64,000 bases of DNA from JAHEEM01 sp036396795. Lineage in GTDB: Bacteria > Pseudomonadota > Gammaproteobacteria > Steroidobacterales > Rariloculaceae. The translations under genes and the position numbers were made by a program. Location: assembly GCA_036396795.1 (NCBI GenBank), contig DASWKF010000103.1, positions 1 to 64,000 on the forward strand, read 5' to 3'. Below the pieces are notes generated by a model. That model did not search any database. It was not told where the DNA came from and saw only the letters and a program-made list of their open reading frames with translations. This document shows, one piece after another, positions 1 to 8,737 of the stretch; within the stretch, counting starts at the first letter, position 1; each line of letters opens with the position of its first letter.

Positions 1-306
1 CGGGAAGGCCGATCGGCTGCTCCTTCGGCGTTCGTCGCCTCTGTACTTCTTGACGAAGGAGGGTCCGATCAACCCCTAACACGATGTACTACAAAATGTA
101 TCCAAAAGTCGCGATTGGGGGGCGGTTCCGCCGCATCTGACTGGATGGGCAAACTTGGCAGAAGCGAATCCGATCAATGTTGGGATACGAAAGAAAAGCG
201 TTCCGAAGCCGAGTATGGAGAAGAATTTGCTCTCTCGAACTGGCGCCTTTAATTCTTTTTACATTCAGCCAGTTACGGAGGTTACTTATTTAGTAACATG
301 AAGAAT
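1..306. other. Non-genic or uncertain stretch beside tRNA-Gly
   Basis: No recognisable gene. This stretch is visibly less GC-rich than the rest of the window. On the plus strand, frame 1 stays open from the window edge to a TAA at 250-252, but the 83 codons match no family I know and no start is visible. An inverted repeat, GTTACT-TATTT-AGTAAC, lies at 281-297, about ten bases beyond the 3' end of the tRNA gene. It could be a weak terminator or part of an attachment site, but there is no U-tract and no integrase in view. Confidence 0.3.
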
Positions 307-382
307 TGGAGCGGGAAACGAGGCTCGAACTCGCGACCTCAACCTTGGCAAGGTTGCGCTCTACCAACTGAGCTATTCCCGC
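307..382 (-). tRNA. glyW: tRNA-Gly (GCC anticodon)
   Basis: The reverse complement folds as a cloverleaf. The acceptor 5' strand GCGGGAA pairs with TTCCCGC at the 3' end. The D-loop has AGCTCAGTTGGTAGAGC, the anticodon stem-loop is AACCTTGCCAAGGTT with anticodon GCC, and the T-arm has GGTCGCGAGTTCGAGCC. The CCA end is encoded (TCCA at the 3' terminus). It lies 66 bases downstream of pgsA on the same strand, the arrangement known from the uvrC-pgsA-glyW region of enterobacteria, so co-transcription is likely. The symbol is by analogy with that synteny. Confidence 0.96.
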
Positions 383-448
383 GTCGCAAGGCTGGGATTT
401 TAGTTCAGACCGATCAGCGGGTACAGCCCGGCCGGTCGCCCCTGAGCA

Positions 449-1009
449 CTAGGCCTGCCCCCGCATGATCGGCCATGCCGCCTTGAGGTAGTCGAGCATC
501 GACCATAGCGTCAAGCCGGCGGCGACGATCAATAGCGCCAGGCCGATGTCGTAGATCGGCAGGCCGAAGGTCGTCCGCTCGAAGAGCATGAAGCCGATGC
601 CGAAAATCTGAAGGGTCGTCTTCCATTTCGCAAAATAGGTCACCGACACGTGCGCGCGGGCGCCGAGCCCCGACATCCACTCCCGCAGGGCGGATACCGT
701 GATCTCGCGGCCGATGATGACGGCTGCCGTGAAGGTGATCGTCAGGGTCGGGCTGCTCTGCACCAGCATGATCAAGGCGGTCGACACGATGAGCTTGTCG
801 GCTACAGGGTCCAGAAATGCCCCGAAATTGGAGGTCTGGTCAAAACGCCGCGCGAGATAGCCGTCGAGCCAATCCGTGACCCCGGCCAGGCCGAACAGCA
901 ATCCCGCAGCCGGTCGCGCCCAGGGAAACGGCAGATAAAACACGAGCACCACCAGTGGCACGGCGAGGATCCGAAATCCGGTCAAGGCGTTGGGGACGTT
1001 GAACACCAT
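449..1009 (-). CDS. pgsA: CDP-diacylglycerol--glycerol-3-phosphate 3-phosphatidyltransferase
   Basis: Transfers the phosphatidyl group from CDP-diacylglycerol to glycerol-3-phosphate, the committed step to phosphatidylglycerol, in the inner membrane. The 186-residue length is normal for PgsA. The CDP-alcohol phosphotransferase signature is complete: D46-x2-D49-G50-x2-A53-R54-x8-G63-x3-D67-x3-D71. Several hydrophobic segments surround it. It begins three bases after the uvrC stop and is followed by tRNA-Gly, the classic uvrC-pgsA-glyW order, so translation is probably coupled to uvrC. Confidence 0.96.
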   Translation of the reverse strand: MVFNVPNALTGFRILAVPLVVLVFYLPFPWARPAAGLLFGLAGVTDWLDGYLARRFDQTSNFGAFLDPVADKLIVSTALIMLVQSSPTLTITFTAAVIIGREITVSALREWMSGLGARAHVSVTYFAKWKTTLQIFGIGFMLFERTTFGLPIYDIGLALLIVAAGLTLWSMLDYLKAAWPIMRGQA

Positions 1010-1012
1010 GCT

Positions 1013-2857
1013 TCAGTCCGCGTGCAGATGCTCGTAGACGGCTTGAGCGAGCTGCCGCGAGATGCCGGGCACGCCGCTGAGCTCCTCGATTCCAGCGCGG
1101 CTCACGGCCTGTAGGCCGCCGAACTGACGCAGCAATGCCCGCCGGCGTTTGGGGCCGAGCCCGGGAATGCCGTCCAACGGCGACGCTTCCTTCTTGTTCT
1201 TGCGCCGCGAGCGGTGGCCGGTGATCGCAAAGCGATGCGCCTCGTCGCGCAGACGCTGGATCAGCAGCAGTGCCGGCGAGTCGGCCGCGAGGCGCAGCGG
1301 CTCACGGCGGTCGAGCAGATACAGGCGCTCCGCGCCTGGCCGGCGGCTTCTCCCCTTTGCGACTCCGATCAATTTCACGCCCTCGAGTTGATATTCCGCC
1401 AACACCTTCGCCGCGGCGTTGAGCTGTCCCCTGCCCCCGTCGATGAAGATGATATCCGGCAGCGGTACCTTGCCCTTGCGCACGCGCGCGTACCGGCGCC
1501 GCAGCGCTTGAGCCATCGCGCCGTAATCATCCCCCGCGGCAATGTTGGAGATATTGAAGCGCCGGTAGTCGGATTTCAACGGCCCGTCGGTGCCGAAGAC
1601 GACGCAAGACGCGCTCGTCGCTTCGCCGGCCGTGTGACTGATGTCGAAGCATTCGAGCCGCGCCGGCACCTCGTCGAGGCCCAAGACCGTCGCCAGCTCC
1701 TCGAGCTGCCGCTGCGTAGTGGCGCTCGCGTTGAGACGCAGCGCGGCTGCGTGCTCGGCATTCGCGACGGTCATGCCGAGCCAGCGGGCGCGATCGCCGC
1801 GAGCGCGGTGCTTGAGCTCGACGCGGCGGCCGGCCTCCTTGGTCAGCATCTCGGCGAGCACGGTGGCGTCCTCGATGGCCTCGCTGACGAGAATCTCCTG
1901 CGGCGCGACGCGGCGTCCATAATACTGCAGGACGAAGGCGCGCACGACTTCGGCAGCGCTCGAGTCGGCGTGCACGCGCGGAAAGTAGTTGCGGCTACCG
2001 AGCAGTCGTCCGGCTCGGAAGAACATCACCGAGACGCAATGCACGCCGTGCGACTCGAAGTAACCGATGACGTCGAGGTCGCCGCCCGAGCGAATCACGA
2101 GCTGCTCGGATTCCATCGCTTTGAGCTTGGCGAGCTGGTCGCGATAGCGGGCGGCCTGCTCGTAGTCGAGCGTGGCGGCCGCCGCATCCATGCGCTCGGC
2201 CAGCCGCTCGGTGACGAGCTGGTTGCGCCCGGTCAGAAACAGCGTCGCGGATTCGAGGTCGCGACGGTAGTCGTCCTCGGAGATCAACCCGACGCACGGC
2301 GCCGAGCAGCGCCTGATCTGATACTGCAAACAGGGCCGGCTGCGATTTGCGAAGTAGCTGTCCTCGCACAGCCGCAACCGAAACAGCTTCTGCAGCTGAC
2401 TCAAGGTCTCGCGCACGGCTCCGGCGCTCGGATAGGGCCCGAACAGCCGGCCGGTTTTCTTGCGCGGCCCGCGGTAGAAGGACAACCGCGGGTAGTCTTG
2501 GTCGCTGCTCACGTGAATGAAGGGATAACTCTTGTCGTCCCTGAGAAGTACGTTGAATCGCGGCCTATGCTCCTTGATGAGGTTGTATTCGAGAATCAGC
2601 GCTTCGACCTCCGTGCGCGTCACCGTCACGCGGATGTCCTCGATGAGGCCGACCATCGCCATGGTCTTGGCATCCTGCGCCCGGCCCTGAAAATAGCTCG
2701 AGACCCGGCGCTTCAAGTCCTTGGCTTTGCCGACGTAGATCACGCTGCCCCGGACATCGAGCATCTCGTAGGTCCCCGGTCGATGCGTCAAGTGCCGCGT
2801 CAGGCTTTCGGGCCCGCAAACGGGCTTCTTAGATTCTATCTCATGTACTGCGTTCAT
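1013..2857 (-). CDS. uvrC: Excinuclease ABC subunit C
   Basis: Makes both incisions around UvrB-bound lesions in nucleotide excision repair. Of the 614 residues, the N-terminal GIY-YIG nuclease domain (GTYEMLD...VIYVGKAKDLKRR) comes first. Then follow the conserved cysteine region (RPCLQYQIRRCSAPC), a UVR motif that contacts UvrB (LDYEQAARYRDQL), the RNase H-like second nuclease and a C-terminal double helix-hairpin-helix (IPGLGPKRRRALL and VPGISRQLA). I chose the ATG at 2857 because it overlaps the upstream uracil-DNA glycosylase stop as ATGA. A longer frame reaching 2950 adds residues not typical of the family. Confidence 0.96.
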   Translation of the reverse strand: MNAVHEIESKKPVCGPESLTRHLTHRPGTYEMLDVRGSVIYVGKAKDLKRRVSSYFQGRAQDAKTMAMVGLIEDIRVTVTRTEVEALILEYNLIKEHRPRFNVLLRDDKSYPFIHVSSDQDYPRLSFYRGPRKKTGRLFGPYPSAGAVRETLSQLQKLFRLRLCEDSYFANRSRPCLQYQIRRCSAPCVGLISEDDYRRDLESATLFLTGRNQLVTERLAERMDAAAATLDYEQAARYRDQLAKLKAMESEQLVIRSGGDLDVIGYFESHGVHCVSVMFFRAGRLLGSRNYFPRVHADSSAAEVVRAFVLQYYGRRVAPQEILVSEAIEDATVLAEMLTKEAGRRVELKHRARGDRARWLGMTVANAEHAAALRLNASATTQRQLEELATVLGLDEVPARLECFDISHTAGEATSASCVVFGTDGPLKSDYRRFNISNIAAGDDYGAMAQALRRRYARVRKGKVPLPDIIFIDGGRGQLNAAAKVLAEYQLEGVKLIGVAKGRSRRPGAERLYLLDRREPLRLAADSPALLLIQRLRDEAHRFAITGHRSRRKNKKEASPLDGIPGLGPKRRRALLRQFGGLQAVSRAGIEELSGVPGISRQLAQAVYEHLHAD

Positions 2858-3492
2858 ATAGCTGAAAACGCAAGTGTTTTTGCCACACAGACGGCGTCGT
2901 AGAACATCCGCTCGGTGAGGCGTCCGGTCTGGGTGTTGTAGCGGCTGCAATGATAAGAGTCGACCAGCCAGCGGCCGTCCGCGAGCGCGTGCTGGGCGCC
3001 GTGACTGAACGGGTGATCGGCCGGGCGCAGCCTCAGCGCCTTGAGCACGGCGCCGTGTGCCACCGTTCCCAGCGCCAGAATCGCCGCGCCCGAGGGCAGC
3101 GCAGCCAGCTCCGCGACGAGATAACGGTTGCAGGTGTTCACTTCGGCGGTCGTCGGCTTATTCTGCGGTGGCAGACATTTTACGGCGTTCGTGATGCGGC
3201 AGCCCAGGAGCTCGAGATCGTCGCCGGCGTGCGCGGATTCCGCCGCGCTCGCGAGCCCGAGCTCATGGAGCGTGCGGTAAAGCAAGAGCCCCGCGAAGTC
3301 CCCCGTGAACGGCCTGCCCGAGGCGTTGGCACCGTGGCGGCCGGGCGCGAGCCCGACGATGAGCAGCCTTGGGAGCTCGTCGCCGAAAGCCGGCACCGGC
3401 CGGTTCCAGTAGCCGGGGTGGAGCTGCCTGAGCTCGGCGAGGAAAGCGCTCAAGCGCGCGCAACGCGTGCAGTTGAGATCGAAGCGCGTCAA
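2854..3492 (-). CDS. Uracil-DNA glycosylase, family 5-like (Fe-S type)
   Basis: Removes uracil, and in this family often other deaminated bases, from DNA to start base excision repair. The 212 residues carry an N-terminal CTRC pair consistent with the Fe-S cluster of family 4/5 enzymes. Motif 1 GLAPGRHGANASGRPFTGD is close to the family 5 (UDGb) form. Also present are NAVKCLPPQNKP and a C-terminal motif SYHCSRYNTQTGRLT, where UDGb usually has HPSPLNVQTGRL, so a Cys replaces the usual Pro. The stop overlaps the uvrC start (ATGA), so two DNA-repair enzymes are translationally coupled. Family 5 rather than family 4 is my reading of the motifs. Confidence 0.85.
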   Translation of the reverse strand: MTRFDLNCTRCARLSAFLAELRQLHPGYWNRPVPAFGDELPRLLIVGLAPGRHGANASGRPFTGDFAGLLLYRTLHELGLASAAESAHAGDDLELLGCRITNAVKCLPPQNKPTTAEVNTCNRYLVAELAALPSGAAILALGTVAHGAVLKALRLRPADHPFSHGAQHALADGRWLVDSYHCSRYNTQTGRLTERMFYDAVCVAKTLAFSAI

Positions 3493-3519
3493 CGTCCCCG
3501 TCTGTGTCGCCGTTGCGGT

Positions 3520-4857
3520 TCAGTCGCCGTTGCGCGCGTATCCTGCGATCAGCATCGCGATCTCCATCGCCTGATCGTAGTTGAGCCGCGGATCCACCTG
3601 GGTCTTGTAGGCACGGGCGAGATCGGCCTCCGTGAGGCCGGTCGAGCCGCCGACGCACTCGGTGACGTTGTCGCCCGTAAGCTCCAGATGCACGCCGCCG
3701 AGGTAGCTGCCGGCTTGGCGATGAATGCGAAACGCCGCCTTGAGCTCGACGAGTATGTTGTCGAAGCGCCGGGTCTTGTAGCCGTCGGCCGTCGACTCGG
3801 TGTTGCCGTGCATCGGGTCGCATACCCAGAGGACTTGCGATCCGGTCGCCCTGACCGCCCGAATGACGCGCGGAAGATGCTCCTCGATGTGCTTGGCGCC
3901 GAAACGCGTGATCAAGGTCAAGCGGCCCGGCTCGTTGTGCGGATTCAAGACATGGATCAGCGCTTGAAGCTGCTCGTCGCTGACACCCGTGCCGACCTTC
4001 ACGCTGATGGGGTTGTTGATGCCGCGGAAGTATTCGATGTGGGCGCCGCTCAAATCGATGGTGCGCATGCCGATCCACGGATAGTGCGTGGTCAAGTTGT
4101 ACCAGCGCTGCCGGTGCGGCAGGAAGCGCGTCTGCGCCTGCTCGTACGGCAGATGCAGGCCTTCGTGCGAAGAATAGAACTCCACGCGGTGCGAGTGCAT
4201 CGCGTCTCCGGTCACCGATTCGAAGAATTCCAGCGAGTCCGATACCGACTGCACGATCCTCCGGTACTCCTCGACCATCGGCGACCGGCTCATGAACTTG
4301 AGATCCCAGTTCTCCGGATGGTGAAGGTCTGCAAAACCGCCGTCGACGAGCGAGCGGATGAAGTTCAGCGTCAACGCCGCGCGCTCGTAACCGCGCAGCA
4401 TCAATTCGGGATCCGGCTCGCGGTCCGCCGCCGTGAACGGCAGGCGGTTGACCAAGTCGCCGCGGTAGCTCGGCAGCGACTGGCCGTCGCGGGTTTCGAG
4501 GTCAGCGCTGCGCGGCTTGGCGTATTGGCCGGCCATGCGGCCGACGCGAATCACGGGCTTGCGCAGACCCATGACCAGCACCAGCGACATCTGCAGCAGA
4601 ATCTTGAGCTTCTGCACGACGATCTCCGAGGAGCACTCCTCGAAGCTCTCGGCGCAGTCGCCGCCCTGAAGCAGGAAGGCCTCGCCGCGCTGCGCCTTGG
4701 CAAGGTGGTCCTTGAGGACCTCGATCTCCCAAGTCGTCACCAGCGGCGGCAGCCGGCTCAAATGCGCGATGCTGGCCTCGAGCCTGGTCTGATCTCGATA
4801 CAGCGGCTGCTGCGCGGCTTGTCGTCCCTGCCAGCTTGCGGGATGCCAGTCGCTCAT
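3520..4857 (-). CDS. Class II 3-deoxy-7-phosphoheptulonate (DAHP) synthase
   Basis: Condenses phosphoenolpyruvate with erythrose-4-phosphate, the first step of the shikimate pathway. The 445 residues show class II (plant/mycobacterial type) signatures: the opening WHPASWQGRQAAQQP, QGGDCAESFEE, RVGRMAGQYAKPRS, a GAHIEYFRGINNPISVKVG segment, VCDPMHGNTE and GGVHLELTGDNVTECVGG. The ATG at 4857 has AGAGGA about six bases upstream. A longer frame to 4968 would run through the promoter and into the divergent nfeD start. It is the first gene of the run that continues into the glycosylase and uvrC, with a gap of 27 bases to the next gene. Confidence 0.93.
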   Translation of the reverse strand: MSDWHPASWQGRQAAQQPLYRDQTRLEASIAHLSRLPPLVTTWEIEVLKDHLAKAQRGEAFLLQGGDCAESFEECSSEIVVQKLKILLQMSLVLVMGLRKPVIRVGRMAGQYAKPRSADLETRDGQSLPSYRGDLVNRLPFTAADREPDPELMLRGYERAALTLNFIRSLVDGGFADLHHPENWDLKFMSRSPMVEEYRRIVQSVSDSLEFFESVTGDAMHSHRVEFYSSHEGLHLPYEQAQTRFLPHRQRWYNLTTHYPWIGMRTIDLSGAHIEYFRGINNPISVKVGTGVSDEQLQALIHVLNPHNEPGRLTLITRFGAKHIEEHLPRVIRAVRATGSQVLWVCDPMHGNTESTADGYKTRRFDNILVELKAAFRIHRQAGSYLGGVHLELTGDNVTECVGGSTGLTEADLARAYKTQVDPRLNYDQAMEIAMLIAGYARNGD

Positions 4858-4884
4858 GGGGTTCCTCTGCGTCATAGGGCCGCG

Positions 4885-4913
4885 ACTATACACGCCCAGT
4901 CGGGCAGCGTAAA
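4885..4913 (-). promoter_or_regulatory. Sigma70-type promoter of the DAHP synthase gene
   Basis: On the minus strand TTTACG, a 17-base spacer and TATAGT form a good -35/-10 pair. The -10 box ends 27 bases before the chosen ATG at 4857, leaving a short leader containing the AGAGGA ribosome site. It lies in the divergent interval with nfeD. Confidence 0.6.
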
Positions 4914-4967
4914 AACCGCGGGCCGCGTGAATGGGGCTGCGAGCCGCAAGCCTGCTATGATGCGGCA

Positions 4968-6437
4968 ATGTTGCCCCGGTCAGCCAGCACCAGATGGGCC
5001 CTCGCGGCTGCGACGCTCGGCCTCGGCTGCACGCTGTGGCTGAACGCCCAGGAGCCCGAGCAAACCGAGGGCGAGGCTCCCGGCGAGACCAGGGGCTTGG
5101 CGACGCTGCTGGCCGTGCAAGGTGCGATCGGGCCCGCGACGGCGGACTTCCTCGTGCGGGGCATCGAGCAGGCGCGGGATCGCAACGCCGAGCTCGTCGT
5201 CATCGAGATGGACACGCCGGGCGGCTTGGACAGCGCCATGCGCGACATCATCCGCGCGATTCTCGATTCCAGCGTGCCGGTAGTTACCTACGTCTCGCCG
5301 CAAGGCGCGCGCGCCGCGAGCGCCGGCACCTACATTCTCTATGCGAGCCACGTTGCCGCGATGGCGCCCGCCACCAATCTCGGCGCCGCAACGCCCGTGG
5401 CCATCGGCTCGCCCGGCGGCGCGCCCACGCCGAGCCCGTCCGAATCCGACGACGCCGCGGAGCCCGGAAACGCGGATGCCGAGACCGACGAGGCCGCGGA
5501 ACCCGCGGCTGAGGATGCCGAGCCTGCGGAGACGGAGGCGCCCGAGCCCGGCACGGCCATGGAGCGCAAGGCGATCAACGACGCGGTCGCCTACATTCGC
5601 AGTCTCGCCGAGCATCGCGGCAGAAACGCCGACTGGGCCGAGCGTGCCGTGCGCGCCGCCGAGAGTCTGAGCGCCCGTCAAGCGCTGAACGCGAACGTCA
5701 TCGATATCGTCGCCGACGATCTCGACGATCTCCTGGAGCAGCTCGACGGCCGGCAGGTCGATCTCGGCGGCCGCCAAGTGACGCTCGAGACCTCCGGCCT
5801 GCTGTTGGAGCGCATCGAGCCCGACTGGCGCACGCAGCTGCTCCAGGTCATCAGCAATCCGACCGTCGCCTACATGCTCATGCTGCTCGGGATCTACGGC
5901 CTGATCTTCGAAGGCTACAACCCCGGCGCCATCGTGCCCGGCGTCGTCGGCGCGATCTCGCTGTTGCTGGCGCTGTTCGCATTTCAGGTGCTGCCGGTCA
6001 ACTACGCGGGCCTGGCGCTGATCGCGCTCGGCGTCATCCTCATGATCGCGGAATTCCTCGTGCCGAGCTTCGGGGCGCTCGGTATGGGCGGTATCGCGGC
6101 GTTCGTTTTCGGCTCGGTGATCCTCATGGACTCCGACGTACCAGGCTTCGGCGTTTCCATCCCGTTGATCGCGACGATCGCTTCCGCTGGCGCCTTGACA
6201 CTGCTCGGCATCGTCTGGCTGGCGATGCAATCCCGCGTCCGCCCTGTGGTCAGCGGCGTCGAGGAAATGACGCACGCGACCGCGAAAGCCCTCGATGATT
6301 TTGCCGCTGAAGGTGCGGTCTGGGCGCACGGCGAGCGCTGGAAAGCGCGCACGAGCGCGCCCGTGAGCAAGGGCCAGCTACTCAAGATAACCAGAGTCGA
6401 CGGATTGGTGCTATACGTCGAGCCCGCCGACACATAA
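4968..6437 (+). CDS. NfeD family membrane-bound serine protease (ClpP class)
   Basis: A 489-residue long-form NfeD protein, a membrane protease that works with SPFH/stomatin proteins in membrane quality control. A signal or anchor segment occupies about residues 10-27. The ClpP-like domain has the nucleophile S118 in ARAASAGTYIL and the probable catalytic K201 in MERKAINDAV, matching the Ser/Lys dyad known for archaeal PH1510. Four or so membrane segments follow at about 300-410, then a C-terminal OB-fold (NfeD) region. Residues about 148-198, between Ser and Lys, form an Ala/Pro/Glu/Asp-rich insert. It is followed by slipin 17 bases downstream. Confidence 0.93.
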   Translation: MLPRSASTRWALAAATLGLGCTLWLNAQEPEQTEGEAPGETRGLATLLAVQGAIGPATADFLVRGIEQARDRNAELVVIEMDTPGGLDSAMRDIIRAILDSSVPVVTYVSPQGARAASAGTYILYASHVAAMAPATNLGAATPVAIGSPGGAPTPSPSESDDAAEPGNADAETDEAAEPAAEDAEPAETEAPEPGTAMERKAINDAVAYIRSLAEHRGRNADWAERAVRAAESLSARQALNANVIDIVADDLDDLLEQLDGRQVDLGGRQVTLETSGLLLERIEPDWRTQLLQVISNPTVAYMLMLLGIYGLIFEGYNPGAIVPGVVGAISLLLALFAFQVLPVNYAGLALIALGVILMIAEFLVPSFGALGMGGIAAFVFGSVILMDSDVPGFGVSIPLIATIASAGALTLLGIVWLAMQSRVRPVVSGVEEMTHATAKALDDFAAEGAVWAHGERWKARTSAPVSKGQLLKITRVDGLVLYVEPADT

Positions 6438-6454
6438 AAACACCAGGAGACGCC

Positions 6455-7213
6455 ATGTTTTTCGAACTTCCCATTCTGCTCATCGCCGCCGCTGCCTTGT
6501 TCGTGTTCAGCGCCATCAAGATTCTCAGCGAGTACGAGCGCGGTGTGATCTTTCTCCTCGGGCGCTTTTGGAAGGTCAAAGGCCCCGGACTGATCATCGT
6601 CATTCCCGGCGTCCAGCGGATGGTCCGGGTGGATCTTCGCACCATCGTCATGGATGTGCCGACGCAAGACGTGATCTCCCGGGACAACGTCTCGGTCAAG
6701 GTCAGCGCGGTGATCTATTTCCGCGTGATGGATCCCGAGAAGGCGATCATTCAGGTCGAGAACCGTGTCGAGGCCACGAGTCAGCTCGCCCAGACTACGC
6801 TGCGCTCGGTGCTCGGTCAGCACGAGCTCGACGACATGCTGGCGGAGCGCGAGACGCTCAATGCGGACATCCAGGCGATCCTCGACCAGACGACCGAGAC
6901 CTGGGGTATCAAGGTCACCAACGTCGAGATCAAGCACGTCGATCTAAACGAGACCATGGTCCGCGCGATCGCCGCCCAGGCCGAGGCCGAGCGCTCCCGC
7001 CGGGCCAAGGTCATCCATGCCGAGGGCGAGTTTCAGGCTTCACAGCGGCTCGCCGAGGCGGCCAAGATCCTGGCGGCCCATCCGCAGGCGATGCAGCTGC
7101 GCTACATGCAGACCCTCACGGAGATCGCCAACGAGAAGAACAGCACCACGATCCTGTTCCCATTACCGATGGATTTGATCAAGCCGTTTCTGGACAAGGT
7201 CGACGGCACCTAG
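6455..7213 (+). CDS. Slipin / stomatin-like SPFH membrane protein
   Basis: The 252 residues have an N-terminal hydrophobic anchor (about 5-22), then the stomatin/prohibitin core typical of slipins: YERGVIFLLGRFWKVKGPGL, VDLRTIVMDVPTQDVISRDNVSV and ALE-rich coiled coil (AQAEAERSRRAKVIHAEGEFQAS). It is membrane-associated and oligomeric. It is the usual partner and candidate substrate or regulator of the NfeD protease encoded just upstream; the two form a two-gene operon. The start has AGGAG ahead of the ATG. Confidence 0.94.
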   Translation: MFFELPILLIAAAALFVFSAIKILSEYERGVIFLLGRFWKVKGPGLIIVIPGVQRMVRVDLRTIVMDVPTQDVISRDNVSVKVSAVIYFRVMDPEKAIIQVENRVEATSQLAQTTLRSVLGQHELDDMLAERETLNADIQAILDQTTETWGIKVTNVEIKHVDLNETMVRAIAAQAEAERSRRAKVIHAEGEFQASQRLAEAAKILAAHPQAMQLRYMQTLTEIANEKNSTTILFPLPMDLIKPFLDKVDGT

Positions 7214-7280
7214 ACCGGCCGGATGCGTATATAAATCAATATATTTATTAGAATCCTACAATAATTTCCTAGAATAAATC
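7214..7280. other. AT-rich spacer between convergent genes
   Basis: Between slipin (plus) and the histidine kinase (minus) lies a strikingly AT-rich spacer with runs such as TATATAAATCAATATATTTA. No clear GC stem followed by a U-tract is visible, so I do not call a canonical terminator. Confidence 0.5.
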
Positions 7281-8702
7281 TCAGGTACTGTCGCGATTCG
7301 ATTTTGAGGCAAGCTCCGTGGCGGGCCCGCTGCCGACCCGCCCGAGCCGAATCGTCACTCGGGCGCCTCCGAGCGTCGAGCGACCGACGTCGAGCCGTCC
7401 CTGATAGAGCTCTACGATCTCCCGAACGACCGCAAGCCCGATACCCTGGCCCGGGACCGACTCGTCGGCGCGCGTGCCTCTTTGCATCAGGCCCTCGACC
7501 TGTGCCTCGCTCACGCCGCTGCCGCCGTCCTCGACCACCAATGTCAGGCCGCCTGCGACGTTGCGTGCCGTCACGCGCACCTCGCGGCGGCCGAACTTGT
7601 AGGCATTCTCCATGATGTTGCCGGCAACCTCGGTGAAATCGCCTGGATCTCCCATAAAAATCGTTCCGGGAGGAGCGTCGATGGTGGTAGCGATGCCTTT
7701 GTCACGGTACACCTTGTCGAGGGTCAACTTCAGGTCGTCGAGAATCGCTGCGATCTTGACGGGCTCGAGCCCGAGGCCCGTGGCACCGGACGCGCGTGCG
7801 CGTCTGAGCTGGTAGGTGACACGTTTCTCCATGCGGTCCACGGCCTGGACCAGCTCGTCGCGGGACTCGATCAGGGGAATGCCGGCGCCGAGCAGGCTCC
7901 GCATCACCGCCAACGGCGTTTTGAGACTGTGAGCCAGATCGTCGAGCGTGTTGCGATAGCGGGATTGGCGGCGCCGCTCGGTGGCGATCAATGCATTGAG
8001 GTTCCGAGCCAGGCCCTGCAACTCGGACGGATAGCGGCCGCTGAGCTCCGGGCGGCGGCCAGCCTCGATCTCACCGACTTGGGCTTCGAGCATGCCGACG
8101 GGCTTAAGCACGCGGCGCAAGAGGCCGGCGATCACGACGAGCATCGCGATGGTCATGCCCGCGAACCAGCCGATCAAGTTGAGCCGAAAGGCGCGCTGGC
8201 GCTGTTCGTACGGCTCCAGAGACACCGCCGTTCCGAGCGCGAAGGTCGCTAGCTTGCCGTCGGCGATCTCCCAGCTGATGCCCGTCAGCAAGCCGCGCCC
8301 GGGCGGCAGCCCCAGCAAGTCGATAGCGACGTAGCGCCGCTCGCCCGGCGCGGGCAAGGGGCCGGGATCGATTTCGTGGTCGAGCAGCGACGGCGACTGC
8401 CAGATGCGCTCTCCGCGGCTGTTCCAAAGTGCCGCATACACCCCCGACTCGGCGACGTAGAACTGCGGGTCGGCGGCCTCCTCGGGCAATGTCAGGCCGA
8501 GCACGGGATCGGGCTCGGCAAGCGCGATCAGGCCTAAGATCTGCGCATTGAGCAGCTCATCGAGCGCCCTCTCGGTGTTGCGTTGAAAGGTGACGTCGAG
8601 CGCGGCGATGGTGATCCCGAACAAGACCACGAGCACGACGCTGACCCCGAGGAGCACGCGCGCCCTCAGGGATTCGAGCCAATGCGGGGCGTTCGACTCC
8701 AT
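7281..8702 (-). CDS. Sensor histidine kinase, PhoQ-like
   Basis: The 473-residue inner-membrane kinase has a first membrane segment at about 15-35, a periplasmic sensor to about 170, a second segment at about 176-195 and a HAMP-like linker. The phospho-acceptor is H258 in LDDLAHSLKTPLAVM. The HATPase domain has an N box (ENAYKFG), G1 (EDGGSGVSE) and G2 (GQGIGLAVV). It follows its response regulator by 35 bases on the same strand. The stimulus is unknown; similarity to PhoQ is in architecture and in the H-box phrasing. Confidence 0.92.
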   Translation of the reverse strand: MESNAPHWLESLRARVLLGVSVVLVVLFGITIAALDVTFQRNTERALDELLNAQILGLIALAEPDPVLGLTLPEEAADPQFYVAESGVYAALWNSRGERIWQSPSLLDHEIDPGPLPAPGERRYVAIDLLGLPPGRGLLTGISWEIADGKLATFALGTAVSLEPYEQRQRAFRLNLIGWFAGMTIAMLVVIAGLLRRVLKPVGMLEAQVGEIEAGRRPELSGRYPSELQGLARNLNALIATERRRQSRYRNTLDDLAHSLKTPLAVMRSLLGAGIPLIESRDELVQAVDRMEKRVTYQLRRARASGATGLGLEPVKIAAILDDLKLTLDKVYRDKGIATTIDAPPGTIFMGDPGDFTEVAGNIMENAYKFGRREVRVTARNVAGGLTLVVEDGGSGVSEAQVEGLMQRGTRADESVPGQGIGLAVVREIVELYQGRLDVGRSTLGGARVTIRLGRVGSGPATELASKSNRDST

Positions 8703-8737
8703 GAGCTGCCGCCGGGCGCCGCCGCGAGGCTCGGCGC

